Shown piece by piece: positions 13,404-22,521 of a DNA stretch of 64,000 bases. The notes under the pieces are model-generated. The model saw only the letters and a list, made by a program, of their open reading frames with translations, did not search any database and was not told where the DNA came from. The position numbers and the translations under genes were made by a program. Numbering within the stretch: position 1 is the stretch's first letter; each line of letters opens with the position of its first letter. Location: NCBI RefSeq assembly GCF_030812475.1, contig NZ_JAUSSR010000001.1, positions 496,001 through 560,000 of the forward strand, written 5' to 3'. The DNA comes from Pseudomonas lini (GTDB taxonomy: Bacteria > Pseudomonadota > Gammaproteobacteria > Pseudomonadales > Pseudomonadaceae).

Positions 13404-13793
13404 ATGATCAGGTCAAAATTGACAGCGATTACGGTGGCCGGCATGTTGTCGGTCGGCTCGATGGCGGTGTTCGCTCAATCCGATGCACCTGTCGATAAAG
13501 GCGGCATGCCTCCCTCCACGGAAATGAATGCGGGTTCCACCGACGGCAATGCCCTGCCACCGGGTTCCATCAAGGGCGGTAATGGCGACGATGCCAGCGG
13601 GAGCAGCACCCGCCCGGGGACGGGAAGCGGGTCGATGAGTGGTGGCAGTTCGATGGGGAGTGGTTCTGGAAGTGGGTCTGGAGAATCCGGTAGTTCGGGC
13701 ATGAGTGGCAGCGGCAGCGGTGGCGGTTCCGGCAGTGCCGGTGGGGGTACGGGTACTGCAGGCGGTGGTTCAGGAGGCTCGGGAGGCGAGTGA
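13404..13793 (+). CDS. Exported Gly/Ser-rich protein
   Basis: A 129-residue protein with a strong ribosome site (GAAGGAGA). A signal peptide (KLTAITVAGMLSVGSMAVFA) is followed by a short unique part with a DKGGMPPSTEMN segment and then about 70 residues of nearly pure Gly and Ser. Low complexity makes function unreadable; such proteins occur in the periplasm or extracellular matrix. The repeat tract is prone to length change. Confidence 0.65.
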   Translation: MIRSKLTAITVAGMLSVGSMAVFAQSDAPVDKGGMPPSTEMNAGSTDGNALPPGSIKGGNGDDASGSSTRPGTGSGSMSGGSSMGSGSGSGSGESGSSGMSGSGSGGGSGSAGGGTGTAGGGSGGSGGE

Positions 13794-13955
13794 ATCGCTG
13801 AATCGCGGAAATCCTCCGGTACAGGTTTTTGCATTCGTCGGGCGCGTTGTCGTTGCTCTATGGCGGCCGCGCTCGTTATGCTGCTGAATCCTTTAATCAA
13901 TCGCGGATCCGGCCTGGGCCGAGTTCGGGGTGTCTTTAAAAACGGATCAGAAGCG

Positions 13956-14651
13956 ATGAATGCTGCGCTGAATGAATTCGGCCCGATAAAGGCCGTGATT
14001 TTCGATATGGACGGCTTGCTGCTGGATACCGAAGGTATCTACACCGAAGTCACCTCCATCATCGCCGGGCGTTATGGGCGGACCTTCGACTGGAGCGTCA
14101 AACAGAATATCATCGGCCGCGGCGCAGGTGATCTGGCGCGGTATGTGGTCGAGGCGCTGGACCTGCCGATTACTGCCGAAGAGTTCCTGCAGATCCGTGA
14201 ACCACTGATGCGCGAGCGTTTTCCAGCGGCGTTGGCGATGCCGGGCGCCCAGGAACTGGTTCGGCACTTGAAGGCGAACAACATTCCGATTGCGGTGGGC
14301 ACCAGTTCCTCGCGTCACTCGTTTGGACAGAAAACCACCTTGCACCGCGACTGGTTTGCACTGTTCGACTTCATCGTCACCGCTGACGATCCGGAAGTCG
14401 GCGCGGCCAAACCGGCACCGGATATTTTCCTCACCGCTGCACGACGCCTGGGGGTATTACCCGAGGATTGTCTGGTGTTCGAAGATTCGCCGTTCGGGGT
14501 CACGGCGGCGAAAGCGGCGGGGATGACGGCGATTGCTATTCCGGATGCAGCGATGGCCGACGAAAAGTACGCACACGCCGATGGTATTCTTCGTACGCTG
14601 AAGGCTTTCAATCCGGGTGCCTGTGGGTTGCCGCATCTCGACTGGGCTTGA
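13956..14651 (+). CDS. HAD hydrolase, pseudouridine-5'-phosphatase-like
   Basis: A 231-residue HAD-superfamily phosphatase. Motif I is FDMDGLLLDTE, motif II GTSSSRH, the lysine is in GAAKPAPDIF and motif III is VFEDSPFGVTAAKAAG; a helical cap lies between I and II. The overall wording (NRY-like GRYGRTFDWSVKQNIIGR, DDPEV, DIFL) is close to the GS1/HDHD1 group that dephosphorylates pseudouridine 5'-phosphate, so a role in modified-nucleotide salvage is inferred. The frame runs 32 codons upstream, but the start here is the usual one for the family. Confidence 0.88.
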   Translation: MNAALNEFGPIKAVIFDMDGLLLDTEGIYTEVTSIIAGRYGRTFDWSVKQNIIGRGAGDLARYVVEALDLPITAEEFLQIREPLMRERFPAALAMPGAQELVRHLKANNIPIAVGTSSSRHSFGQKTTLHRDWFALFDFIVTADDPEVGAAKPAPDIFLTAARRLGVLPEDCLVFEDSPFGVTAAKAAGMTAIAIPDAAMADEKYAHADGILRTLKAFNPGACGLPHLDWA

Positions 14652-14660
14652 TGGAGGAAA

Positions 14661-14757
14661 TGTAGGAGCGAGACCGGCTTGCTGGCGGAGTCGGAGTGTC
14701 AGTCAACATTGATGTCGACTGACAGATTGCCTTCGCCGGCAAGCCGGTCTCCTACAA
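14661..14757. repeat. REPIN (paired inverted REP elements)
   Basis: Two REP-type palindromes in opposite orientation (TGTAGGAGCGAGACCGGCTT ... and its inverse ending GCCGGTCTCCTACA) about 50 bp apart, between the converging HAD and SDR genes. They may also act as a transcription stop. Confidence 0.85.
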
Positions 14758-14781
14758 AGGGCTGCGGTTGACAGACCTGTA

Positions 14782-15528
14782 TCAGGCGCCGAAACCACCG
14801 TCGATGGTCAGGCTGGCACCGGTGATGTAACCGGCTTCGGGGCCCACCAGATACGCGACGAAACTGGCGATTTCTTCCACTTGGCCGTAACGGCCCACTG
14901 CCATCAACGGGATCAGGCTGTCGGCGAAGTCGCCGCTGGCCGGGTTCATGTCGGTGTCGACCGGACCGGGTTGCACGTTGTTGATGGTGATACCCCGTGG
15001 GCCGAGGTCGCGAGACAGGCCTTTGGTCAGGCCCACCAGCGCCGATTTGCTCATGGCGTATGGTCCGCCGCCGGCGAAGGGCATGCGCTCGGCGTTGGTG
15101 CTGCCGATGTTGATGATGCGGCCGCCTTCGGTCATGTGCCTGGCCGCGGCCTGGGTGGCGATGAATACGCTGCGCACGTTTATTGCCAGGGTCTGGTCGA
15201 AATCTTCGAGTGTGAAATCTTCAAGCGGAGCGACGGCCAATACACCCGCGTTGTTGACCAGGATGTCCAGGCGACCGAAGGCTTCGACTGTGGTGGTGAC
15301 GGCGCTGCGAATGGCCTCGGCGTCGGCACTGTCAGCCTGGATGGCCAAGGCCTTGCCACCATTGGTGGTGATGCTGTTCTGCAATTCTTCGGCCTTGGCC
15401 GTGGAGCTGACGTAGGTGAAGGCAACTGTCGCGCCTTCAGCGGCCAGGCGTTTGACGATGGCTGCGCCGATACCGCGGGAACCGCCTTGAATCAACGCCA
15501 CTTTGCCGCTGAGGTTGTGAGTAGTCAT
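14782..15528 (-). CDS. SDR-family oxidoreductase (3-oxoacyl-ACP reductase-like)
   Basis: A 248-residue short-chain dehydrogenase. The NAD(P) motif is GGSRGIGAAI, the NNAG motif is LVNNAGVLA, the catalytic Ser is in NIGSTNAE and Tyr-Lys in YAMSKSAL; the end ITGASLTIDGGF is typical of the FabG branch. GGAGAT seven bases upstream marks the start; a longer in-frame reading only covers the opposite gene. It is divergent from a LysR regulator 124 bp away, which probably controls it. Substrate unknown. Confidence 0.9.
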   Translation of the reverse strand: MTTHNLSGKVALIQGGSRGIGAAIVKRLAAEGATVAFTYVSSTAKAEELQNSITTNGGKALAIQADSADAEAIRSAVTTTVEAFGRLDILVNNAGVLAVAPLEDFTLEDFDQTLAINVRSVFIATQAAARHMTEGGRIINIGSTNAERMPFAGGGPYAMSKSALVGLTKGLSRDLGPRGITINNVQPGPVDTDMNPASGDFADSLIPLMAVGRYGQVEEIASFVAYLVGPEAGYITGASLTIDGGFGA

Positions 15529-15652
15529 ATCGATCTCCAAGTCCCGAGGCGAGGTGTCTCGGTTGATGGAGCCTAGTATCGATTCAGGATTACAGGCTGT
15601 GTAGACGGTAATTGCGATAGTCTGTGTAAACCAGAAGTTTATAGTGACGCTT

Positions 15653-16576
15653 ATGGAAACCTTCAGCAGTATCGAATGCTTCGTGCGCAGCGCCGAAGTT
15701 GGCAGCTTTGCCGAAGCCGCGCGGCGCCTGAGCCTGACCCCGGCGGCGGTGGGCAAGAGCGTCGCCAAGCTTGAGACCCGATTGGGTGTGCGTCTGTTCC
15801 AGCGCAGCACCCGCAGCCTGACATTGACCGAAGCCGGCCAGCTGTTTCTCGGAGAGGTCAGCGCCAGCCTGCTCGCGATCCAGAACGCCGTGGCCAATCT
15901 GGCCAGCGCCGAAGGACGACCGGCCGGCACATTGAAGGTCAGCATGGGCACCGTGTTCGGACGCTTGTACATCGTGCCCTTGCTCGGAGAGTTCCTGCGT
16001 CGGTTTCCAGCTATCAACCCGGACTGGCATTTCGATAACCGGCAAGTCGACCTGATCGCCCAAGGCTTCGATGCGGCCATTGGCGGAGGCTTCGAACTGC
16101 CCCAGGGGGTGGTGGCGCGCAAGCTGACGCCGGCGCATCGGGTATTGGTGGCGTCAGTCGATTATCTGGCGGAGCGTGGGGCCATCGTCGAGCCCGATGA
16201 TCTGAAACATCATGACGGGATTCTGATTCGGTCGCCGCAAACCGGTCGAGTGCGCTCCTGGCAATTGACCAGCCGCACCCAACAACACAGTCCGTTGACG
16301 CTCAAGGCACGGATGACGATGAGCGATTCCGAGGCGGCCTGCGCCACGGCAGCGCAGGGCTTGGGCATCGCGCTGGTGAGCATGCCGTTCGCCGTGGGTT
16401 ATCTGGAGGCCGGGACATTGCAGCGGGTATTGCCGGAGTGGTACGTCGATGATGGCAATATTTCCATCTATTACGCCGAGCACAAATTGCTGCCGGGCAA
16501 GACCCGGGCGTTTGTCGATTTCATTATCGAGCAGTTTGCGGAGCGGGGGTTGGGGCAGCGGTTCAGTGCGGTTTGA
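15653..16576 (+). CDS. LysR-family transcription regulator
   Basis: A 307-residue regulator. The N-terminal winged helix-turn-helix (ECFVRSAEVGSFAEAARRLS then PAAVGKSVAKLETRLGVRLF) is followed by the substrate-binding-protein-like effector domain (residues ~90-300). The ATG at 15653 is preferred over the GTG at 15644. It diverges from the SDR gene, the classic LysR layout, and likely senses a small molecule tied to that enzyme. The effector domain is of the CrgA type often linked to redox genes. Confidence 0.92.
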   Translation: METFSSIECFVRSAEVGSFAEAARRLSLTPAAVGKSVAKLETRLGVRLFQRSTRSLTLTEAGQLFLGEVSASLLAIQNAVANLASAEGRPAGTLKVSMGTVFGRLYIVPLLGEFLRRFPAINPDWHFDNRQVDLIAQGFDAAIGGGFELPQGVVARKLTPAHRVLVASVDYLAERGAIVEPDDLKHHDGILIRSPQTGRVRSWQLTSRTQQHSPLTLKARMTMSDSEAACATAAQGLGIALVSMPFAVGYLEAGTLQRVLPEWYVDDGNISIYYAEHKLLPGKTRAFVDFIIEQFAERGLGQRFSAV

Positions 16577-16602
16577 GGCAGATCCCAAAACCGAGTCGCA
16601 AC

Positions 16603-16762
16603 CTTCGCGAGCAAGCCCGCTCCCACACTTGATCTGTGTCGAACACAAATCCGTGCCTGCTGAAGATCTAATGTGGGAGCGGGCTTGCTCGCGAAAGCGT
16701 TGTGCCAGTCAATATCAATGCCTACTGATACACCGCTTTCGCGAGCAAGTCCGCTGCCACAA
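16603..16762. repeat. Three REP elements
   Basis: Three copies of the GCGAGCAAGCCCGCTCCCAC-type palindrome (16603-16627, 16671-16695, 16737-16761) in alternating orientation fill the gap between the converging LysR and cysH genes. Confidence 0.85.
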
Positions 16763-16785
16763 TTTGGGTGTCACAAGGCTGGAGC

Positions 16786-17526
16786 TTATGCCTTGGACTT
16801 GCTGATGATATTCCCCGCATGCAACCCGCATTCTTTCTGCGTCGCTTCTTCCCACCACCAGCGACCTTCGCGCTCGTGCTGGTTCGGCAGCACCGGGCGG
16901 GTGCAGGGCTCGCAGCCAATGCTGATGAAGCCGCGTTCATGCAGGCTGTTGTATGGCAGCTCGAGCATGCGGATGTAACCCCAGATCTCTTCACTGGTCA
17001 TCTGTGCCAGCGGGTTGAACTTGTACAGGGTGCGTTCCGGCGTCGAAAACGCGGTGTCGATTTCCATCACCGCGACGGCGCTGCGGGTGCCCGGGCTCTG
17101 GTCCCGACGCTGGCCGGTGGCCCAGGCTTTCACGCTCGAGAGCTTGCGGCGCAGCGGCTCGATCTTGCGGATACCGCAGCATTCGCCATGGCCATCCTTG
17201 TAGAAACTGAACAGGCCTTTTTCTTTCACGAAGGGTTCGAGTTTCGTGTAGTCCGGCGACACCAGCTCAATGTCGATCTTGTAGTGCTCGCGCACCTGAT
17301 CGATGAAACGGTAGGTCTCGGGGTGCAGGCGACCGGTGTCGAGGCTGAACACCTTGACGTTTTTGTTCAGCTTCCAGGCCATGTCTACCAGCACCACGTC
17401 TTCGGCACCGCTGAAAGATATCCACAGGTCGTCCCCGAACTCGGCAAACGCGAGCTTCAGGATGTCCTGGGCGGATTTGTTGGCATAGGTCGTGGCGAGT
17501 TCCACGACATCGAACGATGGGCTCAT
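16786..17526 (-). CDS. cysH: Adenylyl-sulfate (APS) reductase, thioredoxin-dependent
   Basis: A 246-residue enzyme of assimilatory sulfate reduction, making sulfite from activated sulfate. The PP-loop-like nucleotide motif is [10 protein letters not shown]. The paired cysteines GECCGIRK and IGCEPCTRP ligate a [4Fe-4S] cluster, which marks the bacterial APS-type reductase rather than the PAPS-type. The catalytic C-terminal cysteine is in QKECGLHAG. Stand-alone, leftward, back to back with thrH. Confidence 0.97.
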   Translation of the reverse strand: MSPSFDVVELATTYANKSAQDILKLAFAEFGDDLWISFSGAEDVVLVDMAWKLNKNVKVFSLDTGRLHPETYRFIDQVREHYKIDIELVSPDYTKLEPFVKEKGLFSFYKDGHGECCGIRKIEPLRRKLSSVKAWATGQRRDQSPGTRSAVAVMEIDTAFSTPERTLYKFNPLAQMTSEEIWGYIRMLELPYNSLHERGFISIGCEPCTRPVLPNQHEREGRWWWEEATQKECGLHAGNIISKSKA

Positions 17527-17699
17527 CAGGGCGGCTTCCTACAGGTCTGTGGCGCTGGGCGCTCTATATGGGGCTGATGGTAACAAAATCCTGCAGTCGC
17601 TGGCGCGCCCTGTGCGTTGCGCAGGCCAGCCCGAGTCGCTAGAGTTCGGCAGTCCTTTTGCTCGCTCGACTCGATAATCAATACAAATGGGAGTGTCTT

Positions 17700-18317
17700 G
17701 TGGAAATTGCCTGTCTGGATCTTGAAGGTGTGCTGGTCCCGGAAATCTGGATCGCCTTCGCCGAAAAAACCGGGATCGACTCCCTAAGGGCCACCACCCG
17801 GGACATTCCCGACTACGACGTGTTGATGAAGCAGCGCCTGCGGATCCTCGACGAGCACGGCCTGAAGCTGTCCGACATCCAGGAAGTGATCGCCACCCTC
17901 AAGCCGCTGGACGGTGCCATCGAGTTCGTCGACTGGCTGCGTGAGCGGTTTCAGGTGGTGATTCTGTCGGATACCTTCTACGAATTCTCCCAGCCGCTGA
18001 TGCGTCAACTGGGCTTCCCGACCTTGCTTTGCCACCGCCTGATCACAGATGACTCCGGCCGGGTGACGAGCTATCAGTTGCGTCAGAGAGATCCCAAGCG
18101 CCAGTCGGTATTGGCGTTCAAGAGCCTTTATTATCGGGTGATTGCGGCAGGGGATTCCTACAACGACACCACGATGCTGGGCGAGGCGGATGCGGGGATT
18201 CTGTTCCATGCGCCGGACAATGTGATTCGCGAGTTTCCGCAGTTCCCGGCGGTGCACAGCTTCGAGGAGCTGAAGCAGGAGTTCATCAAGGCGTCGAATC
18301 GGGCGTTGAGTGTGTAG
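17700..18317 (+). CDS. thrH: Phosphoserine phosphatase / homoserine phosphotransferase
   Basis: A 205-residue HAD enzyme. GTG at 17700 is the start: GGGAG lies six bases upstream and the length equals the known ThrH. Motif I is CLDLEGVLVPE, motif II ILSDTFYEF, and the end motif AGDSYNDTTML. In Pseudomonas ThrH dephosphorylates phosphoserine and can transfer the phosphate to homoserine, linking serine and threonine synthesis. Single gene, divergent from cysH. Confidence 0.95.
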   Translation: MEIACLDLEGVLVPEIWIAFAEKTGIDSLRATTRDIPDYDVLMKQRLRILDEHGLKLSDIQEVIATLKPLDGAIEFVDWLRERFQVVILSDTFYEFSQPLMRQLGFPTLLCHRLITDDSGRVTSYQLRQRDPKRQSVLAFKSLYYRVIAAGDSYNDTTMLGEADAGILFHAPDNVIREFPQFPAVHSFEELKQEFIKASNRALSV

Positions 18318-18332
18318 TCGTTCTTGAGGGCG

Positions 18333-18424
18333 CCTTCGCCGGCAAGCCGGCTCCTACACGGTTTGTGTCGAACCACAATGATGCGGTCAACACATCCCCT
18401 GTAGGAGCCGGCTTGCCGGCGAAG
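18333..18424. repeat. REPIN
   Basis: Inverted pair with CGCCGGCAAGCCGGCTCCTA cores (18333-18357 and 18399-18424) between the converging thrH and pabB genes. Its CCGGCAAGCCGG core differs from the GAGCAAGCTC type found elsewhere. Confidence 0.88.
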
Positions 18425-18427
18425 CTC

Positions 18428-19765
18428 TTAAAGGTTCTGCAAGGTATCGAGCAACACCTTCACCTTGGTAATCGATTCCTGATACTCGGCCTGCCACTCG
18501 GAATCGGCGACGATCCCGCCACCGCCCCAGCAACACACTTGCCCATCCTTCACCAGCAAACTGCGAATGGCGATGGAGCTGTCCATCTCGCCGCGCACGT
18601 CCAGGTACAGCAACGAACCGCAATACAACCCGCGTCGGGTCGGCTCCAGCTCGTCGATGATCTGCATCGCCCGAATCTTCGGCGCGCCGGTAATCGATCC
18701 ACCAGGGAAGCTGCCGGCGATCAGGTCCAGGGCGTCGCGGTCATCCGCCAGTTCACCGGTGACGCTGCTCACCAGATGATGCACGTTCGGGTAGCTTTCG
18801 AGGCTGAATAACTCCGGAACCCGCACCGAACCGATGCGGCAAGTGCGACCGAGGTCATTGCGCAGCAAATCGACGATCATCAGGTTTTCCGCGCGGTCCT
18901 TGGGGCTGGCCAGCAGTTCGGCGGCGTTGGCTGCATCTTCGGCAACGTTCTGGCCGCGAGGGCGAGTGCCCTTGATCGGGCGGGTTTCCACGTGGCGCTC
19001 GCTGACTTTGACGAAGCGCTCCGGCGACAGGCTCAGCACCGCGCCGCCATCGGGCAGGCTCTGGAAGCCGGAAAACGGCGTCGGGCACGCTGCCCGCAGG
19101 GCGCAGTACGCGGCCCACGGGTCGCCGGCGCACTCAGCGCGGAAACGCTGGGCGAAGTTGACCTGGTAACAATCGCCGGCCTGGATATAGTCCTGAATGC
19201 GCTCCAGGGCGTGGCGATACTCGTCAGCGCTCAGGTCGGCGCTCATCGGCGCTTTCAGTTTGAAAGGCTCGTTGGTTTCAACCGCAGGCTGGCTGAACAA
19301 TGCGATCAGCCGCTGCCGCTCGCTGTCGATCAGCGTCGGGTGAAACACCAGCTGACTGGTTTTCAACTGATGATCGTTGATCAGCGCCCAGTCATAGAGC
19401 CCGAAACGTGCATCCGGCAATTGCAGGTCGTCCTGCGCCAGGCTTGGCAGATGCTCCAGGTGACGGCCGAAATCATAGCTCAGGTAGCCAATCAGGCCGC
19501 CGGCGAAAGGCAAGTCAAGCGGCAGCGCGGCTTCACCCAGCCGTGTCAGGTTATCGCGCAGGCGCTGCAGGAAATCGCCACCACTTTCGTCAGGCAATAC
19601 GGCCAGTTGTTCCAGCGGCCAGGCGCTGAGCAGGTCATAGCGACCGCGATCGGCCGTGGGCCGGCCACTGTCGAGCAGTACGGCACCGGGGGCATGACGA
19701 ATCGCCGCGAAATAGTCGGCGGGATTGGCGTGATAGGGGAGCGGGTGTACGGAACAAGTCAACAT
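18428..19765 (-). CDS. pabB: Aminodeoxychorismate synthase component I
   Basis: A 445-residue chorismate-using enzyme of folate synthesis; with a glutamine amidotransferase it makes 4-amino-4-deoxychorismate, the precursor of p-aminobenzoate. Family motifs are PIKGTRPRG, ADRAENLMIVDLLRNDLGR-like (read as KDRAENLMIVDLLRNDLG) and SFPGGSITGAPKIRAM. The N-terminal half has the weakly conserved tryptophan-pocket domain. No amidotransferase partner is next to it, as is usual in Pseudomonas. It ends directly at a REPIN. Confidence 0.95.
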   Translation of the reverse strand: MLTCSVHPLPYHANPADYFAAIRHAPGAVLLDSGRPTADRGRYDLLSAWPLEQLAVLPDESGGDFLQRLRDNLTRLGEAALPLDLPFAGGLIGYLSYDFGRHLEHLPSLAQDDLQLPDARFGLYDWALINDHQLKTSQLVFHPTLIDSERQRLIALFSQPAVETNEPFKLKAPMSADLSADEYRHALERIQDYIQAGDCYQVNFAQRFRAECAGDPWAAYCALRAACPTPFSGFQSLPDGGAVLSLSPERFVKVSERHVETRPIKGTRPRGQNVAEDAANAAELLASPKDRAENLMIVDLLRNDLGRTCRIGSVRVPELFSLESYPNVHHLVSSVTGELADDRDALDLIAGSFPGGSITGAPKIRAMQIIDELEPTRRGLYCGSLLYLDVRGEMDSSIAIRSLLVKDGQVCCWGGGGIVADSEWQAEYQESITKVKVLLDTLQNL

Positions 19766-19892
19766 GGGCGGGGCGGATCAGCCATCGAGGCGGGGTGGCG
19801 ATTGTAGTCTGCTCCGGGAATTGCTCCTAGAGGGGATGTCGGGGATTGGCAGATTGGCGGCAGGGTTAGGAGGTGTGGTGACTGTCAGGGCG

Positions 19893-19975
19893 TCTTCGCT
19901 GCGGTGCGGCGATCCGACAAGCCAGCTCCTACAAGGTTCAGCGCCATCCCTGTAGGAGCTGGCTTGCCAGCGAAG
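19893..19975. repeat. REPIN with a damaged arm
   Basis: The right REP (19951-19975, TGTAGGAGCTGGCTTGCCAG) is intact. The left arm is interrupted: CTTCGCTG and CAAGCCAGCTCCTACA are separated by about 15 foreign bases. Confidence 0.75.
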
Positions 19976-19994
19976 GGTGCGACTCGGTCTTGGA

Positions 19995-20981
19995 TCAGCC
20001 CTCGACCCCGGGAATATGCCCGAACATCTCCTGGACAAACTCCACCCGCTCCTCAACCGTCTCGCTGATCCCGCGAGCCTTCAATGCTTCAAGGCGTGCT
20101 TCAACGGCATGGGTGCGCAACGTCAGGCCGCAATCGTTGGCAATCTGAATGTTCAACCCGGGGCGGGCGTTGAGCTCAAGGATCAACGGGCCTTTTTCCT
20201 GGTCCAGCACCATGTCGACACCGATGTAACCCAGCCCGCACAGCTCATAGCAGCCGGCGGCGAGCTTCATGAAGCCGTCCCAGTAGGGCAGTTGCACGCC
20301 GTCCACTGCGTTGGTGGTGTCCGGGTGCTTGGTGATGATGTTGTTCAGCCAGGTGCCGCGCAGGGTCAGGCCGGTGGCGAGGTCGACACCGACGCCGATG
20401 GCGCCCTGGTGCAGGTTGGCCTTGCCGCCGGACTGACGGGTCGGCAAGCGCAGCATGGCCATGACCGGGTAGCCCATCAGCACGATGATGCGGATGTCCG
20501 GCACGCCTTCGTAGCTGATGCTCTTGAAGATCTGGTCCGGGGTCACGCGGTATTCGATCAGCGCCCGGTCACGATGACCGCCCAGCGAATAGAGGCCGGT
20601 CAGGATGCTGGAAATCTGGTGCTCGATTTCCTCGTGGCTGATGATCTTGCCGGACACCGTGCGGTAGCGCCCCTCGAAGCGGTCGGCGATCACCAGGATG
20701 CCGTCACCGCCGGCGCCCTGGGCCGGTTTCACCACGAAGTCGTTGCGCCCGCCGATGATCTCGTCGAGGTTGTCGATTTCCTTCTCGGTGGAGATCACGC
20801 CATACAGTTCCGGCACATGAATGCCGGCGGCGATGGCGCGCTCCTTGGTGATGATCTTGTCATCGACGATCGGGTACAGGCTGCGCTTGTTGTACTTGAG
20901 CACGTAGTCGGCGTTGCGCCGATTGATCCCCATGATGCCCCGGGCTTCCAGGGCTTTCCAGGTCTTCCAGAGGCCGAACAT
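19995..20981 (-). CDS. RimK-like ATP-grasp ligase (alpha-L-glutamate ligase-like)
   Basis: A 328-residue ATP-grasp protein, third gene of a leftward operon. ATP-grasp features include FVVKPAQGAGGDGILVI, IEYRVTPDQI and the metal-binding LILELNARPGLNIQIAN near the end. The start ATG overlaps the stop of the upstream transglutaminase gene. The fixed association with an inactive-transglutaminase membrane protein and a retropepsin-like protease implies a peptide or amino-acid ligation system at the inner membrane. The physiological substrate is not readable from sequence. Confidence 0.9.
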   Translation of the reverse strand: MFGLWKTWKALEARGIMGINRRNADYVLKYNKRSLYPIVDDKIITKERAIAAGIHVPELYGVISTEKEIDNLDEIIGGRNDFVVKPAQGAGGDGILVIADRFEGRYRTVSGKIISHEEIEHQISSILTGLYSLGGHRDRALIEYRVTPDQIFKSISYEGVPDIRIIVLMGYPVMAMLRLPTRQSGGKANLHQGAIGVGVDLATGLTLRGTWLNNIITKHPDTTNAVDGVQLPYWDGFMKLAAGCYELCGLGYIGVDMVLDQEKGPLILELNARPGLNIQIANDCGLTLRTHAVEARLEALKARGISETVEERVEFVQEMFGHIPGVEG

Positions 20982-22516
20982 CAGGCGTCAGCCTTCTTCA
21001 GGAAGGCCTTGAAGCGCACCAGTTCGGTCAGGCGGTAGCCGCGATAACGACCCATGGCCAGCATGAAGCCCACCAGGATCAACAGGATCGCCGGGAAGGT
21101 GAACACGAAGTACACCAGCTCCGGCACGCTCATGATCAGGTGTGCCAGGGCCGCGGCGAACAGCGTACCGATCGCCACCTTCATGGCATGGCCGCCGCCG
21201 CGTTCCTCCCAGGTGATCGACAAGCGTTCGATGGTCATGGTCAGAATCACCATCGGGAACAGCGCGACCGACAACCCGCGTTCGAGGCCGAGTTTATGGC
21301 TGAGCAGGCTGATCGTCGCGATCAGCACCACCACGAAGGTCAGCACCACCGACAGCCTCGGCAGCATTTGCAGCTTCAGGTGTTCAAGATAGGAACGCAG
21401 CGACAGGCCCAGGGCCGTGATGATGGTAAACAGCACGATGCCGAAGCCCAGCTGGGTTTCGCGGAACGCCAGGGCGATCAGCACCGGGGTGAAGGTGCCC
21501 AGGGTCTGGATGCCGATCAGGTTGCGCAGGATCAGGATCACCAGGACGCCGATCGGGATCATCACCATGATCATGAAGGTCTGCTGGGTTTGCAGCGGCA
21601 GACCGTACAAAGAGTATTCGAGGAAGTTGGCGTCGGTGTTTTCGTCAGTCAGCTTGGCCAGGCGAATGGCGTTCATTTCGCTGTTGTTCATGCTGAAGGT
21701 CACTGTGGCCTTCTTGCCGCCATCGACGGTGATCAGGTTTTCGTCACCGGTCCACCACAGCAGGCGGTCGGTCGGCAGGCCCTGTTCACCGGTTTCCGGA
21801 TTGAAGTACAGCCAGTCGGTGCCGTTGAAGCTGCGCAGCCAGAGTTCCGGGGTTTGCGGCTGGTCGGCCACCAGGCGGATGGTGTGGACCTTTTCCACCG
21901 GCACGTGGGCGATGGACAGCAGCAGTTCGACGATTTTAGCCTTGTGCCCGACGGTCGGATCGCCGCCCAGCAGCAGCTTCACATTGTCATCGTTGACATT
22001 ATTGACGCGCTTGATGGCTTCGCCGATGAAGGTCTCGACGTCGGCCGAGTGCTGGCGGATCGGTGCGAGCAGGGCTTCGGCGGCGACTTTTTCCGGGCCT
22101 TCCACGACAATGCTGTCGCGGAACGTCGGACCCTTGATCTTCAGTTTTTCGCCGCTGTAACGCTTGGTCAGCACCAGGCGGTAATAGAGGGTCTGGTTGC
22201 CCTTGGCCCTGCGCGCCGACCACGTGACCTTGCGGTTACCGTCAACCCGGTTCACCGCCACGCCGTAATTATTGGAGATAAAGCTCTCGTTGAGGCTGAC
22301 GTAGTCGCGGCTCAGCGGTGGCACGAACATCTGGATCTTGACCGGGTCCTTGGTGCTGGCGACGAACTCGACCTTGGCGTCGATGTTCCACAAGTCGTCG
22401 GTGGCGTCTTCGGTCACGGGAATGCCGAGCACGAAGATCTGATAGGCCGTAACTGAAATGCCCAGCACCACCAGGATGGCGATCAGGAATTTCAGGTGGA
22501 GGGTAAGAGAGCGCAT
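20981..22516 (-). CDS. Inactive transglutaminase fused to seven membrane helices
   Basis: A 511-residue membrane protein. One N-terminal helix (residues ~9-28) is followed by a periplasmic region of about 230 residues with a transglutaminase-like fold but no obvious Cys-His-Asp triad, then about seven helices from residue ~270 on (MIMVMIPIGVLVILILRN, TPVLIALAF, VVLTFVVVLIATISLL and others). It overlaps the ATP-grasp gene by one base and lies five bases after the protease gene. It probably scaffolds the operon's products in the inner membrane. Confidence 0.88.
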   Translation of the reverse strand: MRSLTLHLKFLIAILVVLGISVTAYQIFVLGIPVTEDATDDLWNIDAKVEFVASTKDPVKIQMFVPPLSRDYVSLNESFISNNYGVAVNRVDGNRKVTWSARRAKGNQTLYYRLVLTKRYSGEKLKIKGPTFRDSIVVEGPEKVAAEALLAPIRQHSADVETFIGEAIKRVNNVNDDNVKLLLGGDPTVGHKAKIVELLLSIAHVPVEKVHTIRLVADQPQTPELWLRSFNGTDWLYFNPETGEQGLPTDRLLWWTGDENLITVDGGKKATVTFSMNNSEMNAIRLAKLTDENTDANFLEYSLYGLPLQTQQTFMIMVMIPIGVLVILILRNLIGIQTLGTFTPVLIALAFRETQLGFGIVLFTIITALGLSLRSYLEHLKLQMLPRLSVVLTFVVVLIATISLLSHKLGLERGLSVALFPMVILTMTIERLSITWEERGGGHAMKVAIGTLFAAALAHLIMSVPELVYFVFTFPAILLILVGFMLAMGRYRGYRLTELVRFKAFLKKADA

Positions 22517-22521
22517 TGGAA

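Noticed and set aside
14881..15576. Rightward frame of 231 codons opposite the SDR gene
   Set aside because: Shadow of the GC-rich SDR gene on the other strand.
15529..16122. Long N-terminal extension of the SDR gene
   Set aside because: The extension is antisense to the LysR gene; the SDR fold and ribosome site place the start at 15528.
19977..22456. Long rightward frames opposite the ATP-grasp and transglutaminase genes
   Set aside because: Antisense frames kept open by high GC at third positions; His/Gln/Asp-rich with no domain.
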